Origin: an uncultured Desulfovibrio sp.
GTDB lineage: Bacteria > Desulfobacterota > Desulfovibrionia > Desulfovibrionales > Desulfovibrionaceae
Length of the DNA: 52,202 nt
Assembly: GCF_944324935.1 (NCBI RefSeq)
Contig: NZ_CALUYG010000018.1
Span: 1-52,202 of the forward strand
Reading direction: 5' to 3'
Numbering within the stretch: position 1 is the first letter of the stretch; every line of letters begins with the position of its first letter. The position numbers and the translations under genes are program-made. Below are positions 48,986 through 52,202 of this stretch, piece after piece. A model generated the notes under the pieces. The model did no database searches. It worked only from the letters and a program-made list of their open reading frames with translations, and had not been told where the DNA came from.

Positions 48986-50020
48986 TCACAGCAGGCCGTC
49001 GGCCCTGTCGGCCAGGGTGGCCATGACGGCGGCCACCATGCGCCGCACGGCGCGGCCGCTGCCCTCGGGAAGGCCGGGATGCGGGCAGGGCTCGTCCAGC
49101 GCGGCCGTCAGGCCGGCCAGCGCCGCCGGATCATGCAGGGACGCCGGCTTGTGCCAGCCGCATTCCAGCGGCAGGGCGAGCTGTCCCGGCCGGGACGGCG
49201 CGGGCACGAGGGCGCGTTTGCCCGCGTAGAAGGCCTCGCGTTGCAGACTGTCCGAGTCGGTCAGCAGGCAGCGGCAGGCGCACAGCAGGGAAAGCGTCTC
49301 CTGCGGCGGCAGCGCGGGCAGCAGGCGCACGCCGGGAACGGTCGCGGGCGGGGCGGGCAGATCCGACAGCAGCAGGATGTCCATGCCGGTCAGGCCGCCC
49401 CATTGGGCAAGCTGGCGGAGACCGGTCTCCCTGTCCTCGGGGGAGGCGTGCCGCCACAGGCCGTCCAGCGAAGCCAGCGCAAAGGCGGAGGCCGTCAGCT
49501 GCCGGCGGGCCACGGCAGCGGCGGGGTCAAGGCCGGAACAGGCCTCCTGGAACAGGTCGTACAGGGCGTCTCCCGTCACGCAGACGCCCTCGGTCATGCC
49601 CTCGGCTTCCAGCGTGCGGGCCTGGGGAGCGGCAAGGCAGCAGCGCAGCAGGGCTTCCCTGTCCAGAAAGGCGTGGCTGTCCCGCAGGGCCGCGTCATCG
49701 GGCCGCTGTCCGGCTTCCAGGTGGAGCAGGGCGATGTCTTCGCGCAGGGCGGCCCTGCCCGCGGCAAGCGCCGCTTCGCCGCCGCCGAAGACCAGCAGGG
49801 CGTCGGGACGCTCCGTCCGCAGCAGCTCCCGGATTTCCGCCTCTGTCGCCTCAGTCCGCAGGGTGCGCAACGATCCCAGCGCGGGGAGGGTGCGGCTGAC
49901 GGTCAGGGGCAGGGCGTCAAGGAGCAGGCTGCGCCACGCGCCGTGGGCTTCGGCCAGCCGGGCGACGGCCGCTGCCATGCGGTAATGGGGGCGCGAGGCG
50001 GCGAACAGGGCGACATGCAT
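48986..50020 (-). CDS. UDP-GlcNAc 2-epimerase-like protein (WecB/NeuC fold, altered active site)
   Basis: The 344-residue protein has the two-lobe GT-B-like layout of UDP-N-acetylglucosamine 2-epimerases. HYRMAAAVARLAEAHG at the start, LLVFGGGEAALAAGRAAL, LLHLEAGQRPDD (family VEAGLR), VTGDALYDLF and the late LTDSDSLQREAFYAGKRALVP (family TDSGG-x-Q-E-E-A) are recognisable. The family's P-E-E-x-N-R segment reads RPDDAALRD, and the G-H-R-x-E-N segment with its catalytic His is not found. It may be a non-epimerising relative, such as a nucleotide-sugar hydrolase or a glycosyltransferase. The ATG at 50020 has GGAGG 8 nt upstream. It heads the glycan cluster and is divergent from cytochrome c3. Confidence 0.75.
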   Translation of the reverse strand: MHVALFAASRPHYRMAAAVARLAEAHGAWRSLLLDALPLTVSRTLPALGSLRTLRTEATEAEIRELLRTERPDALLVFGGGEAALAAGRAALREDIALLHLEAGQRPDDAALRDSHAFLDREALLRCCLAAPQARTLEAEGMTEGVCVTGDALYDLFQEACSGLDPAAAVARRQLTASAFALASLDGLWRHASPEDRETGLRQLAQWGGLTGMDILLLSDLPAPPATVPGVRLLPALPPQETLSLLCACRCLLTDSDSLQREAFYAGKRALVPAPSRPGQLALPLECGWHKPASLHDPAALAGLTAALDEPCPHPGLPEGSGRAVRRMVAAVMATLADRADGLL

Positions 50021-50131
50021 GAGGTGTTCCTCCCGGGGATATGCGGGAAATATGCACACGGATCCGCCTTATGGCAAGGGCGGAGCGCTTTTTTCGCGGC
50101 GGCAAGTTCAGTGTCCGTGCGCTCTCGCGCA

Positions 50132-50160
50132 TTGACACGATACCACGGGAAGCGTAGGGT
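50132..50160 (+). promoter_or_regulatory. Sigma-70-type promoter of the cytochrome c3 gene
   Basis: TTGACA (6/6) and TAGGGT (3/6) are separated by 17 bp. The start point is about 72 nt before the ATG at 50239. A strong -35 fits a highly expressed gene. Confidence 0.65.
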
Positions 50161-50238
50161 AAGTCCGAACCAGTTTCCTGGTGGGGCGCCCTCGTGCGGG
50201 CGTCCGTTGGTGATGCAATCTGAACGAGGAGATGTCGT

Positions 50239-50631
50239 ATGAAGTTCGTCCTGATTCCGGCTGCTCTGCTGTCGCTGGCCCTGGCCGCGCCCGCATTCGC
50301 CGCCCCTGCCGTTCCCGCCGACGGGCTGAAGATGGTGGGCTCCAACCCCAAGAAGGCCGTGACGTTCAACCACAGCAGCCACAAGGCCATCGAGTGCTCG
50401 GTGTGTCACCATCCGGTGGACGGCAAGGAAAACTTCGCCAAGTGCGCCACCGCCGGCTGTCATGACGATCTGGCGGGCAAGAAGGGGACCAAGAGTCTGT
50501 ACTATGTCGTGCACAGCAAGAAGGACGTCAAGTTCCAGTCCTGTTTGCAGTGCCATGACAAGATAGTGGCCGAAAAGCCCGACCTCAAGAAGGAACTCAC
50601 CGGCTGCGCCAAGTCCAAGTGTCACCCGTAG
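50239..50631 (+). CDS. Tetraheme cytochrome c3
   Basis: Cytochrome c3 is the abundant periplasmic electron carrier of Desulfovibrio, taking electrons from hydrogenases and formate dehydrogenases to membrane complexes. The 130-residue precursor has a signal peptide (KFVLIPAALLSLALAAPAFA). Four heme motifs follow: CSVCH, CATAGCH (CxxxxCH), CLQCH and CAKSKCH (CxxxxCH). The alternation of CxxCH and CxxxxCH and the extra His ligands (HSSHKAIEC; VHSKKDVKF) are the class-III hallmark. Start at 50239 has GAGGAG upstream. It is monocistronic between the promoter and terminator described. Confidence 0.97.
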   Translation: MKFVLIPAALLSLALAAPAFAAPAVPADGLKMVGSNPKKAVTFNHSSHKAIECSVCHHPVDGKENFAKCATAGCHDDLAGKKGTKSLYYVVHSKKDVKFQSCLQCHDKIVAEKPDLKKELTGCAKSKCHP

Positions 50632-50658
50632 GCCTGGGAGTGCTCCCTGTTTTTTCCG

Positions 50659-50685
50659 GCCGCGACTCCGTCGCGGCTTTTTTTT
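50659..50685 (+). terminator. Intrinsic terminator of cytochrome c3
   Basis: GCCGCGA pairs with TCGCGGC around CTCCG and is followed by eight T. It is 28 bp after the stop. Confidence 0.93.
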
Positions 50686-50718
50686 CGCCGGCCTCTGGCG
50701 GGCCGAATGAGGCCTTGT

Positions 50719-50747
50719 TTGCCTTTTTCTCTCTAAACTGTTATTCT
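50719..50747 (+). promoter_or_regulatory. Sigma-70-type promoter of the acidic repeat protein
   Basis: TTGCCT and TATTCT have a 17-bp spacing (3/6 and 4/6 matches). The start point would be near 50754, 10 nt before an ATG at 50764 and 58 nt before the preferred ATG at 50812. Confidence 0.55.
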
Positions 50748-50811
50748 TTTTTGTCGTTTTACAATGGAGAGTGATTCCATCTCTTACCAGGGTCCAACCC
50801 GCGAGGCTGCC

Positions 50812-52202
50812 ATGACGGCTGATACTGAAGAAATCATTGATCTGACTGACCTCATCGAGGAGGGGGAACCCTCCGCCACGACTTCCCGTCCGTCCGCGGA
50901 AAAGGACAGTCTGGAGGAGCAGTTGCAGAGTCTCAACGATGTCCCGCACGCGTCGGATGACGCCATCGACAGCCTGTTGCAGGAAATGGGGCAGGGCGCT
51001 GCCGCTCCGAATGCCGTACAGGAGCTGAACTCCCCCAGTCTTTCCGGGCCGGATGCCCCCTCGCAGGGGCCGGACGAAAATCCCAATGAAAAGATCGTCA
51101 TGCCCGGCATAGACGATGTGGATGCCCTGCTGGATCATCTGGACATCCCCAGCCAGCCGCATACGTCCAGAGTGGAACCTGTGGCGGACGGCGCGGCGCT
51201 GGACAGCGCGGTGGAGGATCTCCTCTCTTCCGCCGGCGTCAATATCCCTCCGGCTGCTCCGGCCAAACCGGCCGCGGCCCCGTCGGCATCCGCCGGGGAC
51301 GAGATGGACGACCTGCTGCGCGATGTGAGCGGCGGCGCTGCGGCCAGTCCCGCGCCGAAGCGTCCCTCCCCTGACGATGACATCGAGGCGGCGCTGGATG
51401 CGGATCTGACGTCGCTGATGGCCGATATGGGCGACCCCGAGCCGCCGTCGCCTCCGTCTGACGCCGCGGTGTCCTCGCCGCGGAAAACGGCGGAGGAAGA
51501 GCTGGACGACCTGCTGGCGACCGATACGGATATTCCGCCTGCGGCGGCCAGGCCGGCCCCGGCTGCCCCGGCCAGACCCGCCATGCCCAAGACCGCGTCC
51601 GGTACGGCTGCGCCCAGACCGGCGCAGAAGCCCGCTTCGAAGCCCGTCGCCAAGGCGACCGCATCCGGTTCGGTCGCGAAGCCGGCGGCACAGCCGGCTC
51701 CGGCTGCTCCCGCGCCCAAAAACGCTGCGGCGGCTCCGGTCGGAAAGGCCGCTCCCGCTCCGCAGAGTCCCCAGGCGGAGGACGTCGATCTTGACGCCCT
51801 GCTGGCGACCTCTCCCGCTCCGGCACAGGCTTCCGTGCCGCCGACCGTGGACGAGACGGCGGCGATGCTTGATGCCGTCCCCGGCGCTCCGGCCACGGAA
51901 GCGGAAGGCATGCCGGATCTGGATGCTATGTTTACGGAAGAGCTGGAGGCTCTGGAGAAGAAGAGCAAGACGGCGGCAGCTCCCGCGTCTGCGGCCGATG
52001 CGGATGCCATGCTGGCGGATCTGGACGCCGCGCTGGGCGAAACGCCTGCCGAGCCCGCGCCCGAGACGGCAGCAGCGGCGGCAGCTCCCGCACCTGCGGC
52101 TGATGCAGACGCCCTGCTGGCGGATCTGGATGCCGCGCTGGCGGAAACGCCTGCCGGGCCCGCGCCCGAGACGGCGGCTCCCGCGCCTGCGGCTGATGCG
52201 GA
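50812..52202 (+). CDS. Acidic, Ala/Pro-rich repetitive protein (partial, runs off the window)
   Basis: The reading frame is open from 50812 to the window end (463 codons visible). The product is low-complexity: acidic, rich in Ala and Pro, without signal peptide or membrane segment. It opens with TEEIIDLTDLIEEGE and then carries many short D-(D/I/L)-(D/E)-x-L-L motifs (DDVDALLDHLDIP, EMDDLLRDV, DVDLDALLATSP, DADALLADLDAAL) separated by Ala/Pro spacers. From 51994 a 35-residue unit (105 bp) repeats, then a 31-residue copy. I do not recognise the family. Repeated acidic amphipathic motifs on disordered linkers suggest a scaffold or docking protein. The start at 50812 has GAGG upstream; the ATG at 50764 is in frame but lacks a site. 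Confidence 0.75.
   Translation, partial: MTADTEEIIDLTDLIEEGEPSATTSRPSAEKDSLEEQLQSLNDVPHASDDAIDSLLQEMGQGAAAPNAVQELNSPSLSGPDAPSQGPDENPNEKIVMPGIDDVDALLDHLDIPSQPHTSRVEPVADGAALDSAVEDLLSSAGVNIPPAAPAKPAAAPSASAGDEMDDLLRDVSGGAAASPAPKRPSPDDDIEAALDADLTSLMADMGDPEPPSPPSDAAVSSPRKTAEEELDDLLATDTDIPPAAARPAPAAPARPAMPKTASGTAAPRPAQKPASKPVAKATASGSVAKPAAQPAPAAPAPKNAAAAPVGKAAPAPQSPQAEDVDLDALLATSPAPAQASVPPTVDETAAMLDAVPGAPATEAEGMPDLDAMFTEELEALEKKSKTAAAPASAADADAMLADLDAALGETPAEPAPETAAAAAAPAPAADADALLADLDAALAETPAGPAPETAAPAPAADA
51994..52202 (+). repeat. Tandem repeat in the acidic protein gene
   Basis: A unit starting at GC(C/T)GATGC(G/A)GA(T/C)GCC recurs at 51994, 52099 and 52192, giving periods of 105 and 93 bp. The 12-bp difference is a run of Ala codons. 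The array continues beyond the window, so copy number is unknown. Confidence 0.85.

Noticed and set aside
1-52202. tRNA, rRNA, riboswitch, insertion sequence, prophage or attachment sites
   Set aside because: I looked for cloverleaf ends, conserved rRNA stretches, known riboswitch cores upstream of metabolic genes and integrase/transposase motifs and found none; short or degenerate RNAs could still be missed by eye.

Overview
The window is GC-rich chromosomal DNA that looks like a sulfate-reducing member of the Desulfovibrionaceae. The evidence is a complete dsrMKJOP operon (transmembrane electron-transfer complex of dissimilatory sulfite reduction) led by an RsbRD-domain gene, a periplasmic tetraheme cytochrome c3, a fused CobA-HemD, and a motility/chemotaxis gene set with recognisable sigma-54 and sigma-28 promoters. 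I see no rRNA, tRNA, CRISPR array, insertion sequence, prophage or replication origin.

Layout. 1-4.8 kb: an unrecognised minus-strand gene, then rpsA and a Sel1-repeat protein, all on the minus strand. 4.9-6.5 kb: an EamA transporter and rdgB. 6.6-10.6 kb: a sigma-54-type promoter, an unusually long fliD and an extended fliS. 10.8-12.1 kb: hisI and hisG. 12.5-14.8 kb: a small lipoprotein, a TSUP permease and a probable VKOR-thioredoxin membrane protein. 14.9-20.5 kb: RsbRD gene plus dsrMKJOP, closed by a strong terminator. 20.6-23.1 kb: an HD-domain protein built on a degenerate CCA-transferase scaffold, and rlmN. 23.4-25.2 kb (minus): a double-TM2 membrane protein, a frameshifted BOF-type gene and a DUF4440-like secreted protein. 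25.3-31.0 kb: a cysteine synthase, cheV, a polysaccharide flippase (minus) and ilvD. 31.1-36.4 kb: two paralogous chemoreceptors with cheW between them. 36.5-39.2 kb: a DegT-type sugar aminotransferase and a GtrA-glycosyltransferase fusion. 39.7-43.4 kb (minus): purN, cobA-hemD and pepA. 43.6-44.9 kb: hemW. 45.4-50.0 kb (minus): a sugar/glycosyltransferase cluster. 50.1 kb to the end: cytochrome c3 and a large acidic Ala/Pro-rich protein that runs off the window.

How the genes fit together. DsrMKJOP and cytochrome c3 are redox proteins of sulfate respiration, and CobA-HemD and HemW belong to tetrapyrrole biology that serves siroheme and cytochromes. FliD, FliS, CheV, CheW and the two receptors form a motility set whose promoters follow the usual polar-flagellum hierarchy. 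The flippase, aminotransferase, GtrA fusion and the 45-50 kb cluster are surface-glycan genes, possibly for LPS or flagellin glycosylation.

The least ordinary signal is between genes. A roughly 142-bp multi-hairpin repeat occurs three times, plus a remnant, with base-pair-preserving substitutions. A second family of about 80 bp occurs four times in intergenic regions. These repeats explain most of the gene-free stretches longer than 300 bp.
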